Part shown: positions 25,073 to 33,736 of the stretch, piece after piece
Numbering within the stretch: position 1 is the stretch's first letter
Layout: every line of letters begins with the position of its first letter
Source of the DNA: Streptomyces sp. NBC_00510
Lineage (GTDB): Bacteria > Actinomycetota > Actinomycetes > Streptomycetales > Streptomycetaceae
Length of the DNA stretch: 64,000 nucleotides
Reading direction: 5' to 3'
NCBI GenBank assembly: GCA_036013505.1
Contig: CP107851.1
Location: forward strand, 7,488,001-7,552,000
Notes under the pieces: generated by a model
Databases searched by the model: none
The model's input: only the letters and a program-made list of their open reading frames with translations
Told to the model about the DNA's origin: nothing
Translations under genes and position numbers: made by a program

Positions 25073-25859
25073 AGACGACCGGGCTCAGGCCCCCGTCGAC
25101 GTTGATGCCGGTGCCGGTGACGTAGCCGGCCCGGCCGGACAGCAGGAAGGCCACGAGGTCCGCGAACTCCTCGGCGCGGCCCACCCGGCCCAGCGGGATG
25201 CCGGACTCGCGGCCCATCGTGGCGTACAGCTCCTCGACGGTGATCCCGCGCTCCTCGGCCTGCCGGGTCCACTGGCCGCTCTCGACCAGGCCGACGAGCA
25301 CGGCGTTGACCCGGATGTTGTCGGGCCCGAGCTCCTTGGACAGTGCCTTGGTCAGCGCGAGGCCGGCCGCGCGGGAGACCGAGGTCGGGGTGCTGCCCGC
25401 GCCGGGGGCCTTGGCGGAGACGGCGAGGGTGTTGACGACGCTGCCGCCCCCCGCGGCGCGCAGGTGGGGGAGGGCCAGCCGGGTCAGCCGTACCGCGGCG
25501 TGCAGCTTCAGCTGCAGGTCCTCCTCCCACACCGAGTCGTCCTGGCGCTCGAAGAAGCCGGCCGCGCTGCGCCCGGCGTTGTTGACCACGGCGTCGATCC
25601 GTCCCCAGCGCCCGTCGGCGGCGGCGACGAAGCGCTCGAGGTCCTCGGGGCGGGTGACGTCGGCCGGCACGCCCAGCACGTCGGCGCCGGTGGCGCCCAG
25701 TTCCTTCACCACGTGCTCGATGCGCTCGGGGTCACGTCCGCACAGCGCCACCTTGGCGCCCTCGGCGGTCAGCCGCCGGACAAGGGCCGCGCCGAGTCCG
25801 TCGGACCCTCCGGTGACCAGCACGACCTTGCCGTTCAGTTGCAGATCCATGTGACGCAT
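25071..25859 (-). CDS. short-chain dehydrogenase-like protein with altered catalytic dyad
   Basis: A 262-residue classical-SDR fold. Cofactor motif TGGSDGLGAALVRRL and NNAG in AVVNNAGRSAAGFFER are intact. The active-site YxxxK is missing: the aligned stretch reads TSVSRAAGLALTKAL, placing Thr and Arg where Tyr and Lys belong, so normal oxidoreductase chemistry is doubtful. I choose ATG at 25859 (MRHMDLQLNG) because AGGTGG precedes it; the ATG at 25850 lacks one. It lies convergent to argR and upstream of no obvious partner. Confidence 0.82.
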   Translation of the reverse strand: MRHMDLQLNGKVVLVTGGSDGLGAALVRRLTAEGAKVALCGRDPERIEHVVKELGATGADVLGVPADVTRPEDLERFVAAADGRWGRIDAVVNNAGRSAAGFFERQDDSVWEEDLQLKLHAAVRLTRLALPHLRAAGGGSVVNTLAVSAKAPGAGSTPTSVSRAAGLALTKALSKELGPDNIRVNAVLVGLVESGQWTRQAEERGITVEELYATMGRESGIPLGRVGRAEEFADLVAFLLSGRAGYVTGTGINVDGGLSPVV

Positions 25860-25884
25860 TCTTGCCACCTGGAACAGCTGATCG

Positions 25885-26661
25885 TCAAGCGCTCAACTTG
25901 GCGACGAAACGCCCGAATCCCGAGGTGTGCCAGGTCGTGCCGTCGGGGGTGACGGCGAAGGCCTCCACATCGGGGAGTCCTTCCAGCCATTCCCGGGCCC
26001 GGCCGCCCATGGCGTAGCCGGCCGTCGCCCAGGTGTCCGCCTCGGTGAGGGAGGCGCACACGACGGTGAGCGACGCGAGTCCCCCGGCGGGCGGCGCGCC
26101 CGTGTGCGGGTCGAGGATGTGGCAGCCGCGTTCGGCGGGACCGGAGGTGGCGACGGCCAGCTCGCCGTCCGCCTCGACGACGGTGGCCAGCCCCCCGGGC
26201 CGCAGCGGATCGGCGATGCCGACCCGCCAGGGGCCGCCGGTCAACTGGACGTCGCCGCCGCCGTTGAGGCAGACCTTCCCGGCGCCCGCCGCCGCGATCG
26301 TCCTGGCGGCCCGCTCGACCGCCCAGCCCTTGACCAGGCCGGTGGGGTCGAGCGCGGTGCCGGGGCCCGCGTAGCGCGGGGTGAACCAGCCGTCGGTGCG
26401 GCGCTCGGCGTCCTCGCACCGCCCCAGGACCTCGCGCACCTCGGGTGAGCACTGCGCGAGGGCGAGTTCACCACGGCCCAGCCGGCTGATCTCGCTGTCG
26501 GCACGGAAGGTGGAGAACACCGCGTCGACCCGGTGCAGGCCCGCCACCGCCTCGTCCAGGGCCGCCCGGACGCGCGGCTCGCGGGCACCGCGCACGTCGA
26601 AGGAGAACACCGTCCCCATGCAGTGCTCCACGTGCCGCAGGCGCGGAGGGTTGTCGGACAT
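25885..26661 (-). CDS. apbE: FAD:protein FMN transferase (ApbE family)
   Basis: ApbE attaches FMN through a phosphoester to Thr/Ser of exported flavoproteins. The 258 residues have VEHCMGTVFSFDVRGA, LDPTGLVKGWAVERAARTIA, CLNGGGDVQL and the metal/FAD segment HILDPHTGAPPAGGLASLTV with ADTWATAGYAMG. No lipoprotein or signal peptide is seen, unlike many ApbE, so location is uncertain. It lies immediately after the FMN-binding protein gene (two bases between), its likely substrate. Confidence 0.93.
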   Translation of the reverse strand: MSDNPPRLRHVEHCMGTVFSFDVRGAREPRVRAALDEAVAGLHRVDAVFSTFRADSEISRLGRGELALAQCSPEVREVLGRCEDAERRTDGWFTPRYAGPGTALDPTGLVKGWAVERAARTIAAAGAGKVCLNGGGDVQLTGGPWRVGIADPLRPGGLATVVEADGELAVATSGPAERGCHILDPHTGAPPAGGLASLTVVCASLTEADTWATAGYAMGGRAREWLEGLPDVEAFAVTPDGTTWHTSGFGRFVAKLSA

Positions 26662-26663
26662 CG

Positions 26664-27200
26664 TCAGGCACCGGCCTTGTCCAGGGCGCTCTGCAGCGAC
26701 TTCCGGTAGCCCTCGCTGGTGAAGGAGGCACCGGAGACGGTGTCGATCTGCGCGCTCTGGGCGGTGACCGCGGCCTGGTCGAGCTGCGGGACGGCGGTGG
26801 CGGTGAGCTGGTCGCTGGTGGGGGTGCCCGCGGGCGCCTGGACGGCCGCGGCCGAGACGATCCGCCCCCCGTCGACCGTGATCTTGACCTGGACGGGACC
26901 GTAGCTGGTCTGCGCGACGTCCCCGGTGACGGTCTTCCGCGCGGGGGCGCCGCCCTGCTTCCCCGGGTCCTGCGCCCCGCCGGTGCCGCGTCCGTCCGCG
27001 GGGGCCGAGGCCACCGGCACCGACGGGTCCGGGCCGGCGGGCGAGGGGGCCGCGGAGACCGGCGGCACCTGCTGTGCCGGGGCCCCGGCCTGCGAGGTGA
27101 AGGGCGCCGTCGTCGGCTTCAGGGCGAGCAGCAGCACGACCCCGGAGACGGTCGTCACGCTGCTCAGGAGGATCCGGCGCAGCGGGTGCTTCTTCTTCAC
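26664..27200 (-). CDS. exported FMN-binding domain protein
   Basis: A 178-residue protein with an N-terminal membrane anchor or signal (RRILLSSVTTVSGVVLLLAL), a Pro/Ala/Gly-rich linker (about 30-90) and an FMN-binding domain (YGPVQVKITVDGGRIVSAAA). DTVSGASFTSEGYRKSLQSA contains the flavinylation motif (SGA-S-F-T), so FMN should be attached covalently by ApbE encoded next door. GTG at 27200 follows GAGG five bases upstream and lies eight bases after the ferric-reductase stop. It probably relays electrons on the outer membrane face. Confidence 0.92.
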   Translation of the reverse strand: MKKKHPLRRILLSSVTTVSGVVLLLALKPTTAPFTSQAGAPAQQVPPVSAAPSPAGPDPSVPVASAPADGRGTGGAQDPGKQGGAPARKTVTGDVAQTSYGPVQVKITVDGGRIVSAAAVQAPAGTPTSDQLTATAVPQLDQAAVTAQSAQIDTVSGASFTSEGYRKSLQSALDKAGA

Positions 27201-27207
27201 TCGGACC

Positions 27208-28599
27208 TCACATCTCGAAGGACTCGTGGTGGATACGGCGTTCGGGCACTCCCGCCTCGCGCAGCGCGGAGTACGACTCCTCGGCCAGCCCCGGGGGGCC
27301 GCACAGGTACACGTCGTGCCGGTCGATGTCCGGCAGCATTCGCCGCAGTCCCTGCGCGGTGATCTCCGGGCGGGCGCCGCCGGGTCCGTTCACCGCGTAC
27401 ACCAGGCGTGCGCCGCGTTCGGCGGCGATCTCCTCCAGCTCCGCCCACAGCGCGAGGTCCTGCCTGCTGCGGGCCCGGTACAGCAGCGTGAGGTCGCCGG
27501 GCGCGGCCGGCAGCGTCTCGAACAACGCCCGCAGCGGGGTGATCCCGGCGCCGCCCGCCAGCAGCAGCACCTTGCCGCCGCGGCGGCGGGAGGCCGTCAT
27601 GGCGCCGTAGGGGCCCTCGGCCCACACCCGCGTGCCGGGTTCGAGCGAGGCCAGCGCGGAGCTGTGGCCGCCCACCGCCTTGACGGTGATCCGCAGCAGG
27701 TCGGGCCGGGGCGGCGCCGACAGCGAGTACGGGTTGGCGCTCCAGCGCAGCCCCGGGGCGAGGAAGCGCCAGCGGAAGAACTGGCCGGGCTCGGCGCCCA
27801 GGCGGTGCAGCCGGCGTCCCGTGATCAGCACCGAGACCACGCCCGGCGCCTCCTCGACGGTCTCTGCGACCCGCATGCGGTGCCTCATGTTGAGCCGGAC
27901 CGGCACCAGCACCCGGTACCAGAGGACCAGCCCCGTCACCGAGCCGTACAACGCGTACCAGATGCCGCGCGCGGTGGCGCTGCCCGCGAACTCGGCGCCG
28001 GTGGCCAATTGGTGCCAGAAGGTCAGGTAGACCGCTGCGTAGGTCAGCAGGTGGACGTAGTACCAGGTCTCGTAGCGCAGCCGGCGGCGCAGGGCGCCCG
28101 CCGAGACGAAGCCGATGACCAGCAGCAGCACGGTGCCGGCCGTCGCCTCGATCATCCGCGGGTAGTCCAGGACCACGGAGACCGACTGCTGTACGAGCGG
28201 CTGCCCGGACTGCTCGGAGTAGCCCCACAGGATCAGCGCGACGTGGACGACGACCAGGCAGACGGCGTACCGGCCGCTCATCGCGTGCCAGCGGGCCACC
28301 CGGTCGCTGCCCACGCGCCGCTCCAGCGCGGGGACGCGCGCCATCTGCAGGACGACCAGGGCGATGGCGTAGCCGCCGAGCAGGCCGGTGATCCGGCCCG
28401 CCGCGGTGAGCCAGCCGGCGGTGGTCGGCTGGATGTAGGGGGTGTTGCCCCACCACAGCCACACGACCCCGGCGGCGCCCGCCCAGGCCAGGAGGAGCAG
28501 CGGGATCGCGGGGGAACGGCGGGGCCGGATCCGGCGCATGGCCTGCCGCCTGCCCGCCCTGCTGTTGTGGATCATCGTGGTCGTGGCCGCCATGCGCAT
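27208..28599 (-). CDS. ferric-reductase-like membrane oxidoreductase with FAD/NAD domain
   Basis: About 463 residues. Six or so membrane helices (LLLLAWAGAAGVVWLWWG, GYAIALVVLQMARVPALE, YAVCLVVVHVALILWGY, TVLLLVIGFVSAGAL, YYVHLLTYAAVYLTFWHQL and one more) carry the paired His of ferric-reductase haem domains. A ferredoxin-reductase module follows: FAD motif NPYSLSAPPR, GGAGITPLRAL for NAD and CGPPGLAEESY. It likely moves electrons from NAD(P)H across the membrane to the FMN-binding partner. The start is uncertain: ATG 28599 or 28593 are likeliest. Confidence 0.88.
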   Translation of the reverse strand: MRMAATTTMIHNSRAGRRQAMRRIRPRRSPAIPLLLLAWAGAAGVVWLWWGNTPYIQPTTAGWLTAAGRITGLLGGYAIALVVLQMARVPALERRVGSDRVARWHAMSGRYAVCLVVVHVALILWGYSEQSGQPLVQQSVSVVLDYPRMIEATAGTVLLLVIGFVSAGALRRRLRYETWYYVHLLTYAAVYLTFWHQLATGAEFAGSATARGIWYALYGSVTGLVLWYRVLVPVRLNMRHRMRVAETVEEAPGVVSVLITGRRLHRLGAEPGQFFRWRFLAPGLRWSANPYSLSAPPRPDLLRITVKAVGGHSSALASLEPGTRVWAEGPYGAMTASRRRGGKVLLLAGGAGITPLRALFETLPAAPGDLTLLYRARSRQDLALWAELEEIAAERGARLVYAVNGPGGARPEITAQGLRRMLPDIDRHDVYLCGPPGLAEESYSALREAGVPERRIHHESFEM

Positions 28600-28775
28600 G
28601 GGTACGCGCGGCTCCGCGCCCCTGCTCAAAGCCCGGTTTTCCGCCACGCGCCGTGCGTCGATGTGGTATTGCCGTGGGCTCCGCTGGGCGGCCGGGCACG
28701 GGCGGCCCGATCGTCCGTGGCGCGGCTGTCGCGGGGAGCGGCCGGCACGCCGGTGAGCTGCGACGACACGGCCGA

Positions 28776-28825
28776 TTGACGAATCATGCGGAGGAGTGCA
28801 TACTTATACCCATCAGCGTATGCAT
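28776..28825 (+). promoter_or_regulatory. argG promoter with overlapping ArgR boxes
   Basis: TTGACG (28776-28781) and CATACT (28799-28804) are 17 bases apart. GTGCATACTTATAC and GCGTATGCAT (28816-28825) form an inverted pair resembling ARG boxes and overlap the -10 and start point. This would place argG under the ArgR encoded upstream. Confidence 0.65.
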
Positions 28826-28874
28826 CACCATCGCCGCCATACGCACCGGACCTCGCGCACCAAAGGAGAGACCC

Positions 28875-30068
28875 GTGACCGAGCGCGTCGTACTCGCCTA
28901 CTCGGGCGGACTGGACACCTCCGTCGCCATCGGATGGATCGCCGAGGAGACCGGCGCCGAGGTCATCGCCGTGGCCGTGGACGTCGGCCAGGGCGGCGAG
29001 GACCTGGACGTCATCCGCAAGCGGGCGCTCGCCTGCGGCGCGGTGGAGGCCGAGGTCGCCGACGCCAAGGACGAGTTCGCCGACGAGTACTGCCTCCCGG
29101 CGATCAAGGCCAACGCCCTCTACATGGACCGCTACCCGCTGGTCTCCGCGCTCTCCCGGCCGACCATCGTCAAGCACCTGGTGGCCGCCGCCAAGAAGCA
29201 CGGCGCCTCGATCGTCGCCCACGGCTGCACCGGCAAGGGCAACGACCAGGTCCGCTTCGAGGCCGGCATCTCCTCCCTCGCCCCCGAGCTGACCTGCATC
29301 GCGCCGGTCCGCGACTACGCGATGACCCGGGACAAGGCGATCGCGTTCTGCGAGGAGAAGAACCTCCCCATCGCCACCACCAAGAAGTCCCCCTACTCGA
29401 TCGACCAGAACGTCTTCGGGCGGGCCGTGGAGACGGGCTTCCTCGAGGACATCTGGAACGCCCCGATCGAGGACGTCTACGAGTACACCCAGAACCCGGC
29501 CGGGCCCCGCGAGGCCGACGAGGTGGTCATCACCTTCAAGCAGGGCGTCCCGGTCGCCATCGACGGCAAGCCGGTCACCGTCCTGCAGGCCATCCAGCAG
29601 CTCAACGAGCGCGCGGGCGCCCAGGGCGTCGGCCGGATCGACATGGTCGAGGACCGCCTGGTCGGCATCAAGTCCCGCGAGGTGTACGAGGCTCCGGGCG
29701 CGATCGCCCTGATCACCGCCCACCAGGAGCTGGAGAACGTCACCGTCGAGCGCGAACTCGCCCGCTACAAGCGGCAGGTCGAGCAGCGCTGGGGCGAGCT
29801 GGTCTACGACGGCCTGTGGTTCTCCCCGCTCAAGCGGGCCCTGGACGGCTTCATCGACGAGGCCAACCAGCACGTCACCGGCGACATCCGGATGACCCTG
29901 CACGGCGGCCGCGCCGTCGTCACCGGCCGGAAGTCCGACCAGTCCCTGTACGACTTCAACCTGGCGACCTACGACACCGGCGACACGTTCGACCAGTCGC
30001 TCTCGAAGGGCTTCATCGAGATCTTCGGCATGTCGTCGAAGATCGCGGCCAAGCGCGACCTGGCCTAG
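28875..30068 (+). CDS. argG: argininosuccinate synthase
   Basis: ATP-dependent condensation of citrulline and aspartate. The 397-residue protein has the N-type ATP pyrophosphatase loop LAYSGGLDTSVAIGW at its start, HGCTGKGNDQVRFE for substrate binding and YSIDQNVFGRAVE. GTG at 28875 follows AAAGGAGAG, a strong ribosome site. The gene has its own promoter with ARG boxes and a hairpin after it, yet lies 90 bases from argH. Confidence 0.97.
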   Translation: MTERVVLAYSGGLDTSVAIGWIAEETGAEVIAVAVDVGQGGEDLDVIRKRALACGAVEAEVADAKDEFADEYCLPAIKANALYMDRYPLVSALSRPTIVKHLVAAAKKHGASIVAHGCTGKGNDQVRFEAGISSLAPELTCIAPVRDYAMTRDKAIAFCEEKNLPIATTKKSPYSIDQNVFGRAVETGFLEDIWNAPIEDVYEYTQNPAGPREADEVVITFKQGVPVAIDGKPVTVLQAIQQLNERAGAQGVGRIDMVEDRLVGIKSREVYEAPGAIALITAHQELENVTVERELARYKRQVEQRWGELVYDGLWFSPLKRALDGFIDEANQHVTGDIRMTLHGGRAVVTGRKSDQSLYDFNLATYDTGDTFDQSLSKGFIEIFGMSSKIAAKRDLA

Positions 30069-30091
30069 TCAGTAGCCTCGACCACGGCAGC

Positions 30092-30123
30092 CCGCCTCCC
30101 CGCCCCTGCCGGCGGGGAGGCGG
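30092..30123 (+). terminator. hairpin between argG and argH
   Basis: CCGCCTCCCCGCC (30092-30104) and GGCGGGGAGGCGG (30111-30123) form a perfect 13-bp stem with loop CCTGCC. It may terminate most argG transcripts or lower readthrough into argH. Confidence 0.65.
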
Positions 30124-30158
30124 CCGCACATCCACCCCCGAGGGAAGCGAGCAGACCA

Positions 30159-31586
30159 GTGAGCACCAACAGCGGCGACGTCCGGCTCTGGGGCGGCCGT
30201 TTCGCCGACGGTCCCGCGGAGGCGCTGGCCAAACTCTCCGCGTCCGTCCACTTCGACTGGCGGCTCGCGCCGTACGACATCGCCGGCTCCCGCGCCCACG
30301 CGCGCGTGCTGCACAAGGCGGGCCTGCTGAGCGACGTCGAGCTGACCCGCATGCTCGCCGGCCTCGACCAGCTGGAGTCCGACGTCGCCGACGGCTCCTT
30401 CACCGGGACCATCGCCGACGAGGACGTCCACACCGCCCTGGAGCGCGGCCTGCTGGAGCGGCTCGGCCCCGACCTCGGGGGCAAGCTGCGGGCCGGCCGG
30501 TCCCGCAACGACCAGGTCGCCACGCTCTTCCGGATGTACCTGCGCGACCACGCCCGGATCGTCGGGGGCCTGATCGCCGAGCTGCAGCACGCCCTGGTCC
30601 GGCTCGCCGAGACGCACATCGACGTCGCCATGCCCGGCCGCACCCACCTGCAGCACGCCCAGCCGGTGCTCTTCGCCCACCATGTGCTCGCCCACGTCCA
30701 GGCGCTGTCCCGGGACGCCGAGCGGCTGCGTCAGTGGGACGTGCGGACCGCGGTCTCGCCGTACGGCTCCGGCGCGCTGGCCGGTTCCTCGCTCGGGCTC
30801 GACCCGGAGGCGGTCGCCAGGGACCTCGGCTTCGAGCACGGCTCGGTGGCCAACTCCATCGACGGCACGGCCTCGCGCGACTTCGTCGCCGAGTTCGCCT
30901 TCGTCACCGCCATGATCGGCGTCGACCTCTCGCGGATCGCGGAGGAGGTCATCATCTGGAACACGAAGGAGTTCTCCTTCGTCACCCTCCACGACGCCTT
31001 CTCCACCGGCTCGTCGATCATGCCGCAGAAGAAGAACCCGGACATCGCGGAACTCGCACGCGGCAAGTCCGGGCGGCTCATCGGCAACCTGACCGGCCTG
31101 CTCGCCACGCTGAAGGCGCTGCCCCTGGCGTACAACCGCGACCTGCAGGAGGACAAGGAGCCGGTCTTCGACTCCTGCGACACCCTCGAGGTCCTGCTGC
31201 CCGCCTTCACGGGCATGATGGCCACGCTCACCGTCCACCGGGAGCGCATGGAGGAGCTCGCCCCGGCCGGCTTCTCGCTCGCCACGGACATCGCCGAGTG
31301 GCTGGTGAAGCGGGGGGTGCCCTTCCGTGTCGCGCACGAGGTCGCGGGGGAGTGCGTCAAGGTCTGCGAGGCCGAGGACATCGAGCTGGACCAGCTGACC
31401 GACGAGCAGTTCGCCAAGATCTCCCCGCACCTCACTCCCGAGGTGCGCACCGTGCTGAACGTGCCCGGCGCGCTGGCCGCCCGCGACGGCCGCGGCGGGA
31501 CCGCGCCGTCGGCGGTGGTGGTCCAGCTCGCCGAGGTCAAGCGGGACCTCGCCGTCCAGTTGGCGTGGGCACAGGCCAAGGGCTGA
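30159..31586 (+). CDS. argH: argininosuccinate lyase
   Basis: Last step of arginine synthesis, releasing fumarate. The 475 residues carry the fumarase/aspartase superfamily signature with catalytic Ser, TGSSIMPQKKNPDIAELARG, plus LWGGRFADGPAEALAKLSAS at the start, AGRSRNDQVAT and PGRTHLQHAQPV. Length is normal. GTG at 30159 follows GGGAAG with fairly long spacing. A strong terminator follows. Confidence 0.97.
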   Translation: MSTNSGDVRLWGGRFADGPAEALAKLSASVHFDWRLAPYDIAGSRAHARVLHKAGLLSDVELTRMLAGLDQLESDVADGSFTGTIADEDVHTALERGLLERLGPDLGGKLRAGRSRNDQVATLFRMYLRDHARIVGGLIAELQHALVRLAETHIDVAMPGRTHLQHAQPVLFAHHVLAHVQALSRDAERLRQWDVRTAVSPYGSGALAGSSLGLDPEAVARDLGFEHGSVANSIDGTASRDFVAEFAFVTAMIGVDLSRIAEEVIIWNTKEFSFVTLHDAFSTGSSIMPQKKNPDIAELARGKSGRLIGNLTGLLATLKALPLAYNRDLQEDKEPVFDSCDTLEVLLPAFTGMMATLTVHRERMEELAPAGFSLATDIAEWLVKRGVPFRVAHEVAGECVKVCEAEDIELDQLTDEQFAKISPHLTPEVRTVLNVPGALAARDGRGGTAPSAVVVQLAEVKRDLAVQLAWAQAKG

Positions 31587-31601
31587 TCCCGCGAGCAGGG
31601 A

Positions 31602-31636
31602 GCCCGGCCGGGTCCGTCCACCCGGCCGGGCTTCTT
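31602..31636 (+). terminator. terminator of argH
   Basis: GCCCGGCCGGGT (31602-31613) pairs perfectly with ACCCGGCCGGGC (31620-31631) across loop CCGTCC and is followed by TTCTT, a classical intrinsic terminator 15 bases after the argH stop. Confidence 0.85.
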
Positions 31637-31647
31637 CGTCGTCGTGC

Positions 31648-31691
31648 ATGAGACACTCGTGTCTCATCTGGATTACCCTTGTCTCATGAGC
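31648..31691 (+). promoter_or_regulatory. TetR operator with third half-site over the start codon
   Basis: ATGAGACAC-TC-GTGTCTCAT (31648-31667) is a perfect 9-2-9 inverted repeat just upstream of the tetR-like gene. A third half-site TGTCTCATGAG (31681-31691) covers its start codon. This pattern predicts tight autoregulation of the regulator-transporter pair. Confidence 0.7.
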
Positions 31692-32243
31692 TTCGATGGT
31701 GAGCAGGTCCTGCGGGACGCGGCCGACCTGCTGTCGCGGCGTGCCACCGCCTCCATGGACGAGATCGCCAAGGCCGCCGGCATCAGCCGGGCCACGCTCC
31801 ACCGGCACTTCCCCGGCCGGGACGCGCTGGTGCGGGCCCTCGGCCTGCTCGGCATCGCGCAGACCGAGGAGCGCCTGGACGCCGCGCGCATCGAGGAGGG
31901 CGACCCCGTCGAGGCCGTCCGCCGGCTCATCACCGAGGCCGTGCCCGTCTCCGGTTTCCTGGCCTTCCTCTACGGCGAGAACCAGATCTACGACGTCGCC
32001 GAGATCAACGAAGGCTGGGCGCGCATCGACGCCCGGGTCGCCGCCCTCTTCCGGCGCGGCCAGGAAACCGGGGCGTTCCGCTACGACCTGACCCCCGCCT
32101 GGCTCGTCGAGGCGCTGTACGCGCTCATCGCCGCTTCGGCCTGGTCCGTCCAGGACGGCCGCATGGCCCGCCTCGACTCCGCCCGCATGGTCACCGAACT
32201 GCTGCTCGGCGGCATGCTGCGCGACCCCGGGAGCGGGTCGTGA
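31686..32243 (+). CDS. TetR-family transcriptional regulator
   Basis: A 185-residue regulator with an N-terminal HTH (ASMDEIAKAAGISRATLHRH then FPGRDALVRAL) and a helical ligand-binding domain. ATG at 31686 lies within an operator half-site and lacks a clear ribosome site, so its mRNA may be leaderless. The stop overlaps the MFS start (GTGA). It most likely represses itself and the exporter until a drug-like ligand binds. Confidence 0.92.
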   Translation: MSFDGEQVLRDAADLLSRRATASMDEIAKAAGISRATLHRHFPGRDALVRALGLLGIAQTEERLDAARIEEGDPVEAVRRLITEAVPVSGFLAFLYGENQIYDVAEINEGWARIDARVAALFRRGQETGAFRYDLTPAWLVEALYALIAASAWSVQDGRMARLDSARMVTELLLGGMLRDPGSGS

Positions 32244-33688
32244 CCACCGCCGCACCCGTCACCACCCCGCGCCACGACGACCGCGGCCACCCGGGGCGCT
32301 GGCTCGCCCTCGGCGTCCTCACCCTCGCGCTGCTGCTCATCGCCGTCGACGCCACCGTGCTCGGCCTGGCCGTGCCCTTCCTCAGCGCGGACCTGCGGCC
32401 CACCTCCACCCAACTGCTGTGGATCGGCGACGTCTACTCCTTCGTCATCGCCGGCCTGCTCGTCTCCATGGGCGGCCTCGGCGACCGCGTCGGCCGCAAG
32501 CGGCTGCTGCTCACCGGCACCGCCGCCTTCGGCGCGCTCTCCGTGCTCGCCGCGTACGCCACCACCCCCGGCATGCTCATCACCGCCCGCGCCCTCATGG
32601 GCGTCGCGGGCGCCACCCTCATGCCGTCCACGCTCGCCCTCATCCGCACCCTCTTCCCCGACCCGCGCGAGCGGAGCTTCGCCATCGGCGTCTGGGGCGC
32701 CGTCTCGACCGCGGGCGCCGCCCTCGGCCCGGTCGTCGGCGGGATCCTCCTCGAGCACTTCTGGTGGGGCTCGGTCTTCCTCATCAACCTGCCCGTCATG
32801 GCCCTGCTGCTCGTCGTGGGCGCCCGGTTGCTGCCCGAGTCCCGTGACCCGGCGCCCGGCCCCTGGGACCCGGCCAGCGTCCTGCTCTCGCTGCTCGGCA
32901 TGTTCGGCGTCGTCTACTGCATCAAGCAGCTCGCGGTGCACGGACCCGGACCCGGCGCGGCCGGTGCCGGAGTCCTCGGCGCGGCCTGCCTGTACACCTT
33001 CGTCCGCAGGCAACTCGCCCTGCCCAAGCCGCTGCTGGACATGCGTCTCTTCCGGCACCGGGGCTTCTCCGGCGCGGTGCTGGCGGACCTGCTCACCGTG
33101 CTCGGGCTCGCCGGGAGCGTCTTCTTCCTCTCCCAGTTCCTGCAGCTCGTCCAGGGCCGCTCCCCGCTCCAGGCGGGACTGTGCGAGCTCCCGGCGACCC
33201 TCGGCGCCGCCGCCACCGGGCTCGTCGCGGGCGCCGCCGCGCGCCGCTGGTCGGTCCGGGTCGCCGTCACGGGCGGCCTCGGCGCCACCGGACTCGCCTT
33301 GCTCGCCCTCCTGGCCCTGCGCCCCGGCACGGGCTACCTCTTCCTCGGCGCGGCCCTGCTGGTCGTCGGCGCCGGAGCCGGGCTGTCGTTCACCGTCACG
33401 GCCGACGTCATCCTTTCCAGCGTCCCGCCGCAGCAGGCCGGTGCCGCCTCCGGCGTCTCCGAGACCGCGTACGAACTCGGCGCCGCCCTCGGCATCGCCC
33501 TCCTGGGTTCCGTCGTCACCGGCATCTCCGGCGGCCCGGCCTCGGCCGACCCCGCCGCCTTCACCGACGGCCTGCGCGCCGCCTCCGGCGCCGGCGGCGC
33601 CGTCCTGCTGCTGGCCGCCACCGCCGCCTGGCGCCTGCTGCGCGGCCAGCGGCTCGCGGACGGCCGGGTCACCCCGGTGGGCCCCTGA
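32240..33688 (+). CDS. MFS drug exporter, DHA2 (14-helix) type
   Basis: A 482-residue proton-driven exporter. Fourteen hydrophobic segments are expected; the DHA2 motif near helix 1 reads LLIAVDATVLGLAVPFLSAD, motif A GLGDRVGRKRLLLTG follows helix 2 and motif C TAGAALGPVVGGILLEHFWW lies in helix 5. The GTG at 32240 overlaps the TetR stop, so both genes are one operon. Substrate is unknown; similar TetR-controlled pumps expel antiseptics or antibiotics. Confidence 0.92.
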   Translation: MTTAAPVTTPRHDDRGHPGRWLALGVLTLALLLIAVDATVLGLAVPFLSADLRPTSTQLLWIGDVYSFVIAGLLVSMGGLGDRVGRKRLLLTGTAAFGALSVLAAYATTPGMLITARALMGVAGATLMPSTLALIRTLFPDPRERSFAIGVWGAVSTAGAALGPVVGGILLEHFWWGSVFLINLPVMALLLVVGARLLPESRDPAPGPWDPASVLLSLLGMFGVVYCIKQLAVHGPGPGAAGAGVLGAACLYTFVRRQLALPKPLLDMRLFRHRGFSGAVLADLLTVLGLAGSVFFLSQFLQLVQGRSPLQAGLCELPATLGAAATGLVAGAAARRWSVRVAVTGGLGATGLALLALLALRPGTGYLFLGAALLVVGAGAGLSFTVTADVILSSVPPQQAGAASGVSETAYELGAALGIALLGSVVTGISGGPASADPAAFTDGLRAASGAGGAVLLLAATAAWRLLRGQRLADGRVTPVGP

Positions 33689-33736
33689 CGGCCCGACGGT
33701 CCGGGGCCGTGCCGCTTCCCCGTACCCGGGGCCGGG

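Noticed and set aside
27208..28699. Longer N-terminus of the ferric-reductase-like protein from a GTG at 28647
   Set aside because: It adds a hydrophilic segment without a ribosome site; ATG at 28599 or 28593 is more likely.
28796..31651. Plus-strand frame running through both argG and argH
   Set aside because: Arg/Gly-rich out-of-frame reading of two clear enzymes.
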